The notes: a model not told the origin generated them from the letters alone. A stretch of DNA of 64,000 bases from Impatiens glandulifera (GCF_907164915.1 NW_025919149.1:62001-126000), one strand, 5' to 3'; positions 45,824 to 58,400 are shown, numbered from the stretch's first letter. Made by a program: numbers and translations.

Positions 45824-47669
45824 GGTTGATTAGTCCCTTTGGGATCCAGACTTGAATTAGTCGGATCACTTTCCCGGTTGCGGTTTTGATAATATTTGGC
45901 TTAACTTCTTGGCCGTTGCTCAAGAATGCCTTGTGTGGTGATGGACTTCTTTGATGTCGGTTTTTATTATTTTTATTTTTGTTTGGTTTCCGGTTGGCTT
46001 TCCTTCTCTCAGGATGAAGCCATTTTTCAGATTCGTTAGGACCTACATACTTAAGCGTTTCTTCCGGTTTTAGGTCATTTTCGGTTTGTGAGCTTTTGAC
46101 AAATTTAATAAATGGAAGATTAGTTTTCGTTAGTTTCATCCCGTTAGATTGTTTCGTTTCATTTTGTTTACTTGGATCATAGCCGATACCATATCTACAT
46201 TTCGGATGTCGTTTATAGTTACACATTTGTTTCACTGCTTGACGTGATCTCTCCCACGCAGCCGTAACGTACATTGCTCGTTCATCAGTCTCCATTCCCG
46301 GTTGAACTGTCTCCTCATCATCCGAGAATAGTTTATCCGGTTCATGTGTTTTGATCTCATATATTTTATCGTTTTCATCATTTATTTGTTCGTTTTTAGT
46401 TTCTACAGGTGTTGGCATATACGCAGATATATTTCTGAACTCAGCAACCATTTGGTTGAGTGCAGAAACTAGATCTTCTTTAGTAAATTCATCAGAAGAG
46501 AAATCAAATACCTCTTCGTCGTTTGCCATGAAGCATGTTACTTTCTCTTCACCATCTTCATTGTCGGAATATGCCCATTCGCTTCCACCGTCTGATGCAA
46601 TGAGAGCCTTTTGGATCTCCTTTCCTTCATTAGCATGTTGATCATCATTTCTTCGGTAATCGTTCCGTTGGTTGTTGTTGTTTCCCCGATAATTGTTTCC
46701 TTGATAGTTATTACCCTGATACCGGTTGCTTTGATAATTATTCCCTTGATAATTTCCTTCCGGTTTTCTATCATCTCTTCTTGGTTTTCTACACTCTGAC
46801 CTGAAATGTCCAAAACCATCACAGTTATAGCATCTTTTGTTTGATTTATCTACATAATTATAATTAAAATCATTATTAGATGGTGGTTGGCTCTTCTTCA
46901 TGAATTTTCCAAATTTCTGAGCTAGCATCGCCATCACATCGTCGGTTATTTGATCAGTGTTTTTGACTGGAGCCGGTGCGGTTGATACTGGAGCCGCCGG
47001 TTCCACCGATGTGACTAAAGCTCTTGTTGCGGTTGATGTAGATGTTTCATCTTCAATCCGAGAGTTGATCTCGAATTCGTAGGCTTTCAAGTCCTCAAAC
47101 ACATCATGCAACTTCATCTGCCCAAGGGTGCTGGATTCCCTCATCACCATGGTCTTGATGTCCCACGTGCTTGGCAGTGATCTTAAAGCTTTAATGATCA
47201 CTTCTCGGTTGTCATACTTCTTTCCGAGTGTCTGAAGCTCGCTTACTACGCTGGTGAACCGGTTGCTAAATTCTTTCATATTTTCTCCCGGTTTCATCCT
47301 TATGTTCTCATACTTCTGCGTAGCCACCAAGATTTTATTTTCCTTGGTTCTTTCGTTTCCCTCGTGAATCTGGATGATCGTTTCCCAGGCTTCCTTTGCA
47401 TTTTCGCACTCTGATATTTTGTTCAAAGTGTTGTTATCTATGGCTTTATAGATGTGCCTCATGCAATGGTTGTCCAGGTTGCTTCTTCTCCGATCTTCAC
47501 TCGTCCACTGGCTTTCCTCCTTGTTAATCTTGATCGGTCCTTCTTTCAGGACTCGACTCATTTCATCATCCAATGTTATCAGATGTAGATACATCTGTTT
47601 CTTCCAACTGCTAAATGCTTCGCTGTTTAGCATTGGCGGCTTGTCGCTGTGAGTCATGCTTCCCACCAT
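45810..47669 (-). CDS. Gag of the nested Sirevirus, intact
   Basis: 619 residues. Residues ~10-205 form the Copia gag domain (UBN2/DUF4219 type: [22 protein letters not shown]). One zinc knuckle CX2CX4HX4C at C280-C293 ([14 protein letters not shown]) is followed by an Asn/Gly/Tyr repeat (QGNNYQ, RGNNNNQ). A long acidic and basic tail ends in VWIPKG. Gag forms the particle and binds RNA. The large size with a long tail is typical of sireviruses, whose gag is reported to bind dynein light chain LC8; I did not identify a sure LC8 motif. The ATG is only about 40 bp past the 5' LTR, so most of the RNA leader is LTR sequence. Confidence 0.93.
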   Translation of the reverse strand: MVGSMTHSDKPPMLNSEAFSSWKKQMYLHLITLDDEMSRVLKEGPIKINKEESQWTSEDRRRSNLDNHCMRHIYKAIDNNTLNKISECENAKEAWETIIQIHEGNERTKENKILVATQKYENIRMKPGENMKEFSNRFTSVVSELQTLGKKYDNREVIIKALRSLPSTWDIKTMVMRESSTLGQMKLHDVFEDLKAYEFEINSRIEDETSTSTATRALVTSVEPAAPVSTAPAPVKNTDQITDDVMAMLAQKFGKFMKKSQPPSNNDFNYNYVDKSNKRCYNCDGFGHFRSECRKPRRDDRKPEGNYQGNNYQSNRYQGNNYQGNNYRGNNNNQRNDYRRNDDQHANEGKEIQKALIASDGGSEWAYSDNEDGEEKVTCFMANDEEVFDFSSDEFTKEDLVSALNQMVAEFRNISAYMPTPVETKNEQINDENDKIYEIKTHEPDKLFSDDEETVQPGMETDERAMYVTAAWERSRQAVKQMCNYKRHPKCRYGIGYDPSKQNETKQSNGMKLTKTNLPFIKFVKSSQTENDLKPEETLKYVGPNESEKWLHPERRKANRKPNKNKNNKNRHQRSPSPHKAFLSNGQEVKPNIIKTATGKVIRLIQVWIPKGLINHGPN

Positions 47670-47696
47670 TTTGATTGCTTGAGTGCTAAGAACCTC

Positions 47697-47708
47697 GCTC
47701 TGATACCA
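47697..47708 (-). promoter_or_regulatory. Primer-binding site of the nested Sirevirus
   Basis: On the minus strand tggtatcagagc, perfectly complementary to the initiator tRNA-Met 3' end, two bases from the LTR. Confidence 0.92.
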
Positions 47709-47710
47709 CT

Positions 47711-48964
47711 TGTTAGGATCGGGGACGCCCTTGGAGGACCGGGGTTGATTTTCCGGTTTCTAGTAAGGGTGGCCGCTTACAACAACACACAACTTGGTGA
47801 TAGTCCGGTTAGAGACTAAAACCTTTCTCAGCACTGCACAACCTGTCACAGACTCTTGAACCGGCGTTCAAGGGCGGAAGTGTCTATTTCAGGTTGAAGC
47901 AACGTTTGCGACTTTAGATGATGTTTAAGAAGGAGGATGTTTAACGAGAGTGAGTGACCGGTTTTGGAAGTATGATTGGTTTGCGGTTTACGGTAAGACA
48001 GTGGAAAATGAAAGCGAAATGAAAGAACACAAGACAAGGGAATTTGTTTATGGATGTTCGGAGCAAACCCTCCTACGTCACCCCTTCTTCTCAGGTTATG
48101 AGAAGGATCTCCACTAACTCTTTAGAGTTACAATTTACACTTCCGGTCGAGCCCAACTTCGCTACTCGCCGGTTACACCAAACTCACACTTTGATGTAAT
48201 ACAACAACTCAACACAATATCACACAAATGACTTCCGGTTTTAGGGAAACCGATTTTAGAATATAAGACTTTATCTCTCTAGAATTTAATGCTTTATGAC
48301 TTTGTTTTCTGTAATCCGTCACTTGCAGAGCTGGCCTTTAATGAAGACGATCCATCTTCCTTTTATAGCTGAAAATAGCTAACGGCTACTTTCTTCTCTC
48401 TCTTCTGGATTGGTTGATCGTCATCACGCCTGTTTGCAGAAGGATTGCTTGCACGCTTCAATTTCCTCAACACCTGGCATTCATGCAGGTGACTCTGAGC
48501 AGATGATGACATAGCCGGTTTTCAGATTGATACACGTGTTGAACATCCGCTTCCGGTCGTCAGCATCGGATCACCAAGGCATCATTGCTTTCCTCCCATG
48601 CTTCTGATCGGATCCGATCTTCTTTTATTCTTTCGATACACGTTTCTTCCGTCATGGTACGTCACTCTTGAGATTTGAATCTTCTGACTCTTGATCTGTA
48701 CTTTCCGGTTTCTGTGTCTTGTACCTTATGATCTGGTTGGAGTGTAATCTTTTGTTTTTCGTTAACCGGTTGCTTGAGATAGAGATGCCGGTTCCTGTGA
48801 TCCTTCGGCTTGATCACTTGAAGCCGGTTTCTTTGAAATTGTGGCAACCAGTTCTTGACACCAGATTTCCGGTTCCGGTTTGTTTAGTACCTGCACATGA
48901 AGTTTAACTTCTGTTTAGTTTGTCTGGCCGGTTCCAAAAATTAATCTACTTAATTTTTCTATCA
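47711..48964 (-). repeat. 5' LTR of the nested Sirevirus
   Basis: 1254 bp. Drives gag-pol on the minus strand from a TATA box at 48359-48370. Confidence 0.95.
48359..48370 (-). promoter_or_regulatory. LTR promoter TATA box
   Basis: On the minus strand agctataaaagg. The start site would lie near 48330, leaving about 620 nt of transcribed LTR before the primer-binding site. Confidence 0.6.
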
Positions 48965-48969
48965 GAAAC
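48965..48969. repeat. Target duplication GAAAC, right
   Basis: Matches 34918-34922 exactly. Confidence 0.92.
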
Positions 48970-49336
48970 CTTAACCACCATTGAAGAAGTTGTTGGATAT
49001 TTATGCTTTTATTGAAGATTTTTGGTTGTTTGAGAAAATGACATTGGTTGCAGAAGAATTAGCCGTTGTGAAGATTTGAGTCGAAATTTTCAATTGCTAA
49101 GGAGATGTCAACGGTCGTTAAAATAATTCTTAGTTTTGGGTGACAATGTCTTGAGAAGAAGACAATGAGTCTTTTATTCTTCTCGAATGCACCAATGGGT
49201 ACAGGTGACGAAAAGTCGTCGTGTAGGCAACGTCACCAGATAAAGTATATTCTTTTGATTTATTTTAATTTGGGACATATGGTCTATTAAAATATAAAAA
49301 GGAAAAAATATATATCTCCATATATATTCCATATAT

Positions 49337-49455
49337 AATATAATATAATATAATATAATATAATATAATATAATATAATATAATATAATATAATATAATA
49401 TAATATAATATAATATAATATAATATAATATAATATAATATAATATAATATAATA
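49337..49455. repeat. (TAATA)n microsatellite
   Basis: About 24 perfect repeats of a five-base A/T unit. Confidence 0.95.
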
Positions 49456-52017
49456 TGGAGAGAGGAGCCAAGAATCTTTGTAGCGGTCAACAAATAAGAC
49501 TTAATTTTTCAACTAAAACTTTTTATTTTAAGTCTCGTTTGATTTCATAAAATATGTTTAAGATCTATTAGATTCCAATTTTCACAAGTAAAGTCTTGCT
49601 TGATTTTAATCAAAATCTTAAAGTTTTGTATGCTTTGATCTTGTATTTGTATTGAGGCTTGTTTGACTTGAATTTCTCATAGATGGAGATTTGTGATTTA
49701 TCTACTAAGAGATTTGATATTCGTCAATATGGAGATTGAAAATTGAAGTTGAAAAATGAGGTGAAATGTTTATTCGATGTTGTAGATTATGGAAGACAAT
49801 TGATGCAACATGTAAAGGGTTTTCTAATTAAAGCATGTGACTTTAATGTTTGTTTGCAAGAGTGTGGTTTTGATATGTGTGTATAAGGGCCGAATTTGGA
49901 ATTACATCAAACCTTGTGAGTAGGTTTTGATTGGCAATCCCGGAAAGTGTTGGTGCGAAGTTGTCAAGTGTGTGTTGATGCCTCAAAGGTTCTACCAAGA
50001 ATGATAATATCTAAGTTATGAGTTGAGGGTGCACTAATCATATACATGGGTTGTTAGATTCTTTCTATGTAGGATTTGGCTATACATGTTGAAAATTAGT
50101 TGGAAGTTTTATTATAACCGATTGTTGTCTTGGCATACATGAGTGGCATTATTTCAGTATGTTGAGAGCTTTCAATTGAAGGAAGAAATTCTCAGCTAAA
50201 ATGAGTTTGGAGATATTTTCTTTGGAAAATGGTTATTTAAGAAGTCAAATTAAAAGAGAGGTAGAGAGAAAATTTAGCAGTAGATTTTTGCCTACAGCCG
50301 CACAGGGTTTATCAAAATGACGATCGGAGATTTAAACAAAGTCCGATTGCGCTGAGTTTTTGTCGAGAGGGTTGGTAACTCATTCCTCTACATTTCAACG
50401 ATCGGATCAAGGTTTAAACGTCTCGAAGTTTGTTTTTCTAGGGCTTAAAGTGTCTGCCTAATTTTAGTTTTATTTGACTTGTTTGGGACCAAAAAGTTTG
50501 TACGTATTTTTTTGGTTATTACCTTTTATCTTATTGGAAGAGCTTATCAAGATGAGACGGTGGTGAGATTATGTGCTTTACACTTGACAAAAACATGATC
50601 GAGTATGGAAAGTTGTTATCAAAATGGTGATTACCAATGACAAGATTGTTGACATGTTAATAGAGCAATCCTTAAGGTCAAATTGCAAGATTGCATTGAA
50701 TTGGCAAGTGATTAAGGATTAACACAATTTCAGTTAACACACAATATGAATGAAAGACCAGGTAGATGAAGACTAGTGAAAGACACTTATAAGTTGATGT
50801 GGAGACATCTTGAGAGCAACTCTCAAACGAACTAAGAAGAAATCATTGCATTATCTTCTAATGTGAGAAGATAAATAAAAATCTTTAGTGGGATTCTTAG
50901 TCATGAAAAAGGAGTTAGATGGGAGACTCGGTTAATTCGAAGGTGATGATTTTGTTACTTCTTTTGTTCTATCTTAATTGTTTATACATTGTGGATCATA
51001 GTTTAGATGAATGAGATAATAGATTTAACATCTTATTGATGAGATGATTAAGACCTTGAATGGGATTCCTAGTCATGAAAAAGGTGCTAGATGAGAGGTT
51101 CAATCAATTCAAATGGAATGATATTCGATTTCTTTTAGAGAAACTATAGATGATCATTTGAAGCATTGGTAAAGACAATTGAAGAGAGATAGTGAATATT
51201 GAAATAATATTATTGGATTGCTAGGAGTTTTTGGATTCAAGAAACTAACAGATTGCAAGCAAAATTGTTCAAGGGAAGTATGAGGTTCAAGTTGGTTGAG
51301 AATGCAATATTCAAGGCAAGATGGGTGACAAATACTTTGTCAAATCTTGAGCTAGAAAAACGAGATGTCGTGATAGCCTAATTTTTTTTTGATGAAGTAA
51401 ACGATAAAAATTCGTCTTGGGTCTTCTCACTTCGATCAATATCTTATTTTGAGGAAGTAGACGATGGAAGTTCGTTTTGGGTGTCCTCAGTTTTCGATAG
51501 ATATCTGATTATGAAAAAGTATATGATGAAAGTTTGTCTTGGGTCTATTCGGTATTTTGGTTTCAGTCGATTGTTGGACTTGAAAAATAAGACACTCAAT
51601 TTATGGCAAACAAAGGTAAAGATTATTTTGACATAATAAAGAATTGTTAATTCTAGTTAACACATATGTCAATGGGTATGAACAAAGATTGGAAAGAGTT
51701 GTTTAATGTCTCTAGTCGCTGAAGTTGCGTAGTTGTCAAAACTACACGGTGTTATAAATTCTATGATTTTGTCTTCTAAGGGGCTTTTGAGCGGAAGTGG
51801 AGGTATAATGATTTATCTCGTAAATGGCTCGAGCAGTGAAGACTGATGTGTGGCTCATAACATTTTGATGGCGCGATATACTTAATGGTGAAGATTGTTA
51901 TTCTTCTAAGAGCTCTTGAGTAGAAGTATATGTACGAAAAGTTATCTAATGAATGACTCGAGCAAATGTGAAGATTGAAGAGTTGAATCCACTTATTTCT
52001 TTATGGATTTATCTTTA

Positions 52018-52146
52018 TCAAGGTGAAGATTGATGGGTACAACTCGTGTATTTCCTAATGGACGTGAAATTCGTCAAGGTGGAGATTGTTGAATTTGTAA
52101 TTTATTCATTATATCTCAATAAGCGGTATTCGCTTAAGGTGGAGAT
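52018..52146 (+). promoter_or_regulatory. Repeated purine tracts before the outer 3' LTR
   Basis: tcaaggtgaagattg (52018), tcaaggtggagattgttg (52074) and ttaaggtggagattgttgg (52135). The last is the polypurine tract next to the LTR; the others are extra copies about 58 bp apart. Confidence 0.6.
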
Positions 52147-52441
52147 TGTTGGGTTTTAGGCTAATATTTTATTAGAGTTTATATATTGTAATTGAACTTT
52201 AAACCTTTATTGAACTTAAGAGTAATAGTTTAGTATTTTTGGTTTTATGTACTCCTATAAATAGAGATATTGTAACTTAGAGTTACTTGGACCATTATTT
52301 CATGGAATCAATAGAATGGACGACTCTCCGATGATGTATGCATTGTTGGTCGAACCTCGTTATATCTTGTGTTCTTTATTATTCTTTACCAATAATGTTT
52401 ATATCTTTTATCGTGTGTTTAGATTAGATATTTTCTCAACA
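52147..52441 (+). repeat. 3' LTR of outer Copia
   Basis: 295 bp, starts tgttgggttttagg and ends ttctcaaca, directly after a purine tract. Confidence 0.82.
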
Positions 52442-53168
52442 TGAGTTTCTTTTGCTAGCAGATAATTAATTTCGATTAGAGGCAGTGTAAAAGAAAATAG
52501 AGGAGGAAAAGAACGATGGAATGAAAAGGAAAACAAAGGAAGAATGATTCAAAGATAATTGGATCAGCTGAATAAATAACTCTTTAATTAATTAGTAAAA
52601 AGCCTTATGTTGCTGTTTATTTTTAAAACATAACATTTGTTGCCTTCCCATAATTAACTTAATACACAATATATGCCTATCATGTATACTTACTAAGTAA
52701 AAAGTAAAAATATTATTATGATATAATTTAAATATTATAATAATATAATATATAATTGAAGCCAGTTGTATTGTTTATTAAACAAACACTTAGTACACAT
52801 GCATGCTAGACATGTGTATTAAGTTAATTATGGGAATGCAGCAAATGTTATGTTTTAAAAACAAAAAAGTATTATTAATGAATGAGCAACCAGTGTTCTG
52901 TTTTAAAAATAAACACTTATTATTAATACATGAGCAACCAGTGTTCTGGTTCATGCAGACATAAGTATACATCATATGTTATATAAATAAGGTATTTTTA
53001 ACTAATCAAAGAGGCAACCTCCTCATTTAATCAACTTATCTTCTCACTATTTTCCTTTTCAATTGAATTAATTATCTGCTTCTTCAATTCTCTGATGAAG
53101 GTTGTTTATTTGGAATTTGGGAAATAAGTTGGGATCCATATATATAGTAAGAAATCTTAATCTATTTA

Positions 53169-53204
<36 letters not shown>

Positions 53205-53371
53205 ATAAAATGGATTTTGATACAAAAAAAAATCATTTTGTTATAAATGGGTGTTGATTTGAAAATATGAATCAATAATAAATGTTTAGTCGTTAAATTG
53301 TTTTGAAATGTTTAGTCGTTAAATTGTTTTGAAAAATATTATATAATAATGATGTTGAAATTGTGAAAATG
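52442..53371 (+). repeat. Array-related segments in rearranged order
   Basis: First (52470-52690) a relative of the array's right inverted-repeat arm (gcagtgtaaaagaaaa, gttgccttcccataatt), then (52700-53010) a relative of the promoter-like cassette with ttatataaataagg. In the array the cassette comes first. A TA run and a foldback-arm relative follow (53150-53350). Confidence 0.6.
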
Positions 53372-53853
53372 TATTATGCTTGAAACTATAACCGAGCCTT
53401 TCGAGTTCTTTAATTCAAGAAACGGGTTCTTGATTATTGAGACCAATGATGGAATTTAATACTCAAACGCAGCAGACATAGAGTGAGGAGAGAATTCGAG
53501 GTTAAAGAGAGAAGAAACCGGGGTGAGAAGAGAATACCACTAGAATACACCTAGTAGTCCAAGAAATGGGTTGAGGGCCGAGAGAATAACTTAGAGCACC
53601 AAGTTCACAAACTTCAATTCCTAGCCCCAAAAAGTGGGGTGGGCATCAACATTTAAAGAGGCTGAATTACCCAAGAATATTCGGTTACAACTACTTCCAA
53701 AATAACAGAATTCGGTTTAAGAGAAATAAGAGAGAAAAGAAATAAAACATAATTATTCAATAAAAACATAAACTGACCCATATGCACACTAGAACCGAGA
53801 GACGGGTGCTGCAAATATTTTAGGACCGAGGCTTTGGTGAGCAGACCGTAACA
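53372..53853. mobile_element. Probable solo LTR
   Basis: 482 bp flanked by AAATG on both sides (53367-53371, 53854-53858) and ending taaca. The related locus at 34213-34260 runs uninterrupted from gagaaaatg to tttttattactctgatacc, giving an empty site. It starts tattatgc rather than TG, so either the edge is decayed or the class is different. No coding. Confidence 0.5.
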
Positions 53854-53858
53854 AAATG

Positions 53859-54169
53859 ATATACCTATTTTTATTGCTTTGATACTATTAAAATTATCAC
53901 GTCCTAAACTCAGGATTAATTCATAAAATGGTGAGTGCACGTGCCTTTTATTTTATTAATATTAAAAAAAATAAAGTTTTCAAAAGGTCAATATTTATTT
54001 ATTCTTTAACTAAATATAAATAATATTAATATATATTTATTTTATTTGACATATTTATTTGTTTTTTTATTTATTATATATATTATTTTATTTAAAAATA
54101 GTTTCTAATTTAATTATTTTGGAATTTGATCAATACAATTTATTTTAAATTTCGTTCAATGAGTCCTTA
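53859..54169. other. A+T-rich spacer
   Basis: Low-complexity A/T sequence. I see no gene. The first 50 bases belong to the interrupted array-related segment. Confidence 0.5.
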
Positions 54170-55055
54170 GAACTAATAAATTGAGGCTACTGATTAGGGG
54201 TTAATTGTAATTTGGGACTTTTTTCTTTAAACATCACAATTTGATACTTCTTATTGGAGGTCAATTGCAATTTGAGACTTCTTCTTTCTAACCTCACAAA
54301 TTAGGGATCCTTATTGCGGTCAATTGCAATTTAGGACCTCTTCTTTCAAGCCTCATAATTTGGGGATCCACATTGCCAAGTTTGTATAAAATGTATTATA
54401 TGGTCTTTATAATTAAAATTTTAATAGTGACATATAAACCCGACTCAACTTCATTTCATCGCATGTGAAGAGGAGGAGAGTCAAGGTAGAGTGAGGGTAG
54501 TCGAGCGTTGCGAGGTGAATGGTAGGAGAGTCAAACTCGCATGTGAAGAGGAGGAGAGTCAAGGTAGAGTGAGGGTAATCGAGCGTTGCGAAGTGAATGG
54601 TAGGAGAGTCAAATTAGAGTTCAAGGGATGGAGTCGGAGATAGAGTTTAATTTGAGTTGGGATGAATGTAGAATTTTCTATTTCATTTCTTGATTTTAAT
54701 GAATTTACATTTATTTAAAAAAAAATAGGTGACATTTAAAAGTAAATGTCATTGTTAATTTTTTTAATTATAAAGGTCACGTAATATATTTTTTGACGGA
54801 CGTCCATGTCCGTTAGTGCAAAACCCTTCATTTTGTACAAACCTGATAATGAAGAGCCCTAAATTGTGAGGTTCGAAAGAAGAGGTCCCAAATTGTAATT
54901 TATTCCAATAAGGAGCGCCAAATTGTGAGGTTCGAAAGAACATGTCCCAAATTACAATTGACTCCAATAAGGAGTCCCAAATTGTGAAGTTGAAAAGAAG
55001 AGGTCTTAATTAAATTATAATTGGCCCCTAATAAGGAACCCTAATTTGTTATTTC
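54170..55055. mobile_element. DNA-transposon-like element with long subrepetitive TIRs
   Basis: About 250 bp at each end are inverted copies, each built of ~60 bp subrepeats around caattgtaatttgggac and cctcacaattt. The interior holds a duplicated ~75 bp block (gcatgtgaagaggaggagag, at about 54460 and 54537). Long TIRs suggest a Mutator-like element, but I find no target duplication and the ends are approximate. Confidence 0.5.
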
Positions 55056-55110
55056 AGCCAATATTTAAATATATAATTAACTCAAAATTTATTTGTTTAT
55101 TTATTTTTAT

Positions 55111-55434
55111 TTAAAAAATAGGGATAAATATTGAATCGAAAAATGGGTGTCTACAGAATAATTTCTCAGTTTTTGACAAAATTTGGATGATGTCTTTTCT
55201 GGGATCGGGTGGAATTCTATAATGTATCTCTGGAAATATTCTTTTGCCTTGGACGAGGGCCCACCTGGGTAGAGGAGGAAGCTTAACCCAATCTTTCTTT
55301 CTAAAGCCCTCGGGAGTACTTTTTAAAAAGAAAGGATGATGAGACTTATTCATTTCGCTTAGGCAGGAGGAGAGAACAAAACTAGCGAGCCAGAATTCAA
55401 GAAAACGCTTGGACTTGATTAATATGTACTCCAT
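55111..55434 (-). other. Open frame of unknown nature, possible retroelement or mobile-domain fragment
   Basis: 107 codons without a recognised domain. FLEFWLASFVLSS loosely recalls plant mobile domain proteins, and the end of the frame (tgtagacaccca) recalls LTR starts of some Ty3 elements. Both are weak resemblances. It may be a chance frame. Confidence 0.2.
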
Positions 55435-55435
55435 T

Positions 55436-58400
55436 TAAATCTTCCCAATATATGATTTATTTAGACTTAAATATTGACATTTTTTTAATAGTACAATCAA
55501 AGAGAGATTATTTGAAAAATGATAAATTTTTATTGGAGCAATCAAATTTAGAAAAAAATAAATAAAATACTGCATTGGCAAAGATGAGTAAATTGGTGGT
55601 GGTGACTATTCCCTATAGCCACAAGTCCCCAATTTTGACTCGACATTTTTTACAGCCAATAAAGGAATTCAAAATTGTACGTGAAGAAAGCAAGACACAC
55701 CTTGAAATCCATATAAATAACTCCACAAGAAGACAAGAGAGAGGGACACCAAAAGCAACAACGGTTGAAATCAACCAAGTGACATCTTTCGGTTTTTGTT
55801 TTTCAAACTTTTGTCTAAGTTTTAAATCATTTTAATTGGTAACTAGTTTGTTGAACTCATTATGTAGTTCTTAAAAGAACAAATATTACCGTTTAATTTC
55901 TACATAAAATGTCTTAAATTAAGGTGGGTATTATGATTTTGTGATCATACTATGCTAGTATCCTATACTTAGAGAAAAAAAAGGAAATAAAAAAAAAAAC
56001 TAGTTTGAGGCGAATTTTTCATGAATTTTTTTATTAAAAAACTAACCTATCATGTCTTATTTATTTCATCGCCCAATACCAAAATATCTTTTAATATAAA
56101 ATTAAAATTTTAAATATAAAAAATATTATAATAATTCAAACAATATATTTTATCAAAAAATTAAAATAAAGAAAAAATTAATAAAAATCTCAAATAATCT
56201 AAATATCAAACAAAGTTCTAGATGTCTCTTGTTCTCAAATATTTTATGTATTTTTTTCAACCAAACAAATCATTATTCATTATTAGAGTTAGGATACATT
56301 TTTCTTTGACTAGTTGCTACTTGCTCCTAAATAATCAATATTTGTACCTAGGATTTTGGTTTAAATTTATGTCATACAATATTTAGAGCTTGATTGATGT
56401 AGTTTTTGTTTTCTTTAAAATAATCCATCTTTTGTAAAAGAAAATTATGAAAAAATGGTTTATTTGAATTAATTGGCTAAATATATTTTGTTTAAAGAAA
56501 AATAACTATTTTTGTATTCAATATTTTTTAATTGTAAATCACAATATATTTCAAAGGATATCAAAAAGATCAAACATAAGTGTAAATGGAATCCTTAAAA
56601 AGAATCAACCAAAGTAGTTCAAAAGAATTTGTAAGACCTTATTCCAAACCCTAAAGATTTTATTGAACACTTTAAATCAATGTTCATATTAAGTCCATCA
56701 TTCACAATAATACATCATACACTAAATGTGATCTCTTTAACGAGCTTTGGTGCAAGTTTTTGTAAATACAATGAGGATGACTTATTTCACCTATTTTAAA
56801 ACTGTAATTTGATTGTATAGAATTTTATCTAACTACGAATTTTTCCAGAATGTTTAAAAGTCATTTACACTATCTAATATAGAAAATGGTTAAAAGAGAA
56901 TTAAATAATTTGGATCCGCAGGTTTAGGCTGGGGGCAATTAGGGGTTTAATATTTGGAATAAACTAAATATTCGATCGAATTCGAATTTTATTTTCGGTT
57001 TTTGAAACGAATTTTAAACCCATTTGAATTCAAATATGGTTTTCAGTTTGATTTCTAAGTTGGGTTTCAACTCAAAAACTAAACCGAAACCGAATTCATT
57101 TTTTATGATTTAATTTAAAATATTTTATTAGATATAATTAAATAATTATATATTTTTATTATATATTAAATTAGGTAAGTTATTAACTCTTCCAAATCTA
57201 TAAGACTCCGTCCGATTCTTAAAATTTGTTGATAGTAAAGGTAAAAAGGTGCAATTATTATAATAAAGAATACAATTGTGTCAATGTGTTTCATATTTGG
57301 TTTGAACCGAATATCCGACCGAATTTGAATTCACTGAATTTGAATAAACCGAATTCTAATTTCAATATTGGCTTCGGTTTTTAAATTTGCTTAAAAACAA
57401 TAAAAGTTCAAAGAATCTTAATTGAGGAACTCGAATAACCCGAAACCGAACCGATGAAAATCCCTACGGACCGAAGGCACATACATAATTAAGGGGAGAT
57501 CAATGGGCCAGAGAAGTCCGAGGATGCCTGAATCGGGCTCAATGAGCAGAGGTCCTGGCCGAGGAGGTCGAGGAATGGACTAGTAGCTAGGAGGGTTCTT
57601 TTTCTTCATCGGGTTTGCAACTTCTTAATTGATTGACTTTATTTTTACCAAATCCAAAATAACCATCCAATTGCACAAACATACTCACAAACATGTTTCT
57701 CGAAGTCCAATCCAATTGCTACAAAATAGTCTAAAGCTTCTCACATGTGACATGTCAGAAAACCAAGAACTAATTAAAAAAGAAACATTTTCTCATAAAT
57801 AATATAAAAAAAATCTAATTGTTCGCGTAAGACTAGTTGTTTTTCGAATCATCTTTTCCTTTCCTTTTTAAATTTTAATCATATGATTCTAATTATGAGA
57901 TAAGATTTTTTTTCTCAATTGTGTAGTTGGCATCGTTGTTGTTAGTCCGTTCATGCCATTGGTGTCGTCTGCAAGTTCAGTTCGTGTCGTCCGTTCCTTT
58001 CGTGTAGTGAGTTTTTTTTAATAACGTAAAATACACCAATAAAAAATTAATATTATTTATTTATTCTAGAATTATTTATTTATTCCGTCCATGCCATTGG
58101 TGCCGTCTGCGCCATCCGTTCGGTTCGGTTTGTGTAGTGAGTTTTTTTAATAAAGTAAAATACACCAATAAAAAATCAATATTATTTATTTATTCTAGAA
58201 TTATTTATTTATTTTGTTCGTCTTTTAAATAATTTGTGATTGAGACTAATTATTTATACACCATTATTTGTATTAATTATTTTTGTTTTAAATCACGTTC
58301 AACGAGACTTGCAACTATTTATGAATTTTAAAAATATTTAAAAATACTTTGAATTTTTTAAAAAATTATAAATTTATCTGATGTAATAAATAAGTGTTTA

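Larger units (their letters stand above)
34923..48964 (-). mobile_element. Nested intact Sirevirus-type Copia retrotransposon with three extra genes
   Basis: 14,042 bp on the minus strand: 5' LTR (47711-48964), primer-binding site, gag, pol (protease-integrase-reverse transcriptase-RNase H order, hence Copia), three accessory genes, purine tract, 3' LTR (34923-36176). The perfect 5 bp duplication and two LTR mismatches show a recent insertion. Large gag with one CCHC knuckle and a long tail, plus reverse transcriptase motifs ([14 protein letters not shown]), point to the Sirevirus (SIRE/Maximus) lineage; this is by eye, without a tree. Confidence 0.92.
48970..52146 (+). other. Non-coding interior of the outer Copia
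   Basis: About 3.2 kb with stops in all frames and no retroviral motif. It contains a pentanucleotide tract, degenerate repeats of about 85 bp (51380-51545, around tcgtcttgggt) and of about 120 bp (51780-51970, around ctcgagca), and three aaggtg(a/g)agattg purine motifs before the LTR. Typical of a large retrotransposon derivative (LARD-like). Confidence 0.65.
34578..52441 (+). mobile_element. Outer non-autonomous Copia-like LTR retrotransposon (host of the nested element)
   Basis: LTRs at 34578-34858 and 52147-52441, tRNA-iMet type primer-binding site after the first, purine tract before the second, and a near-match target duplication. Without the nested 14 kb insertion and its 5 bp duplication the element is about 3.8 kb. 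The ~3.2 kb interior has no frame longer than about 60 codons with recognisable content, so it needs proteins from another element. Confidence 0.82.

Noticed and set aside
49265..49493. Open frames of repeated ILYYI
   Set aside because: They are translations of the (TAATA)n microsatellite.
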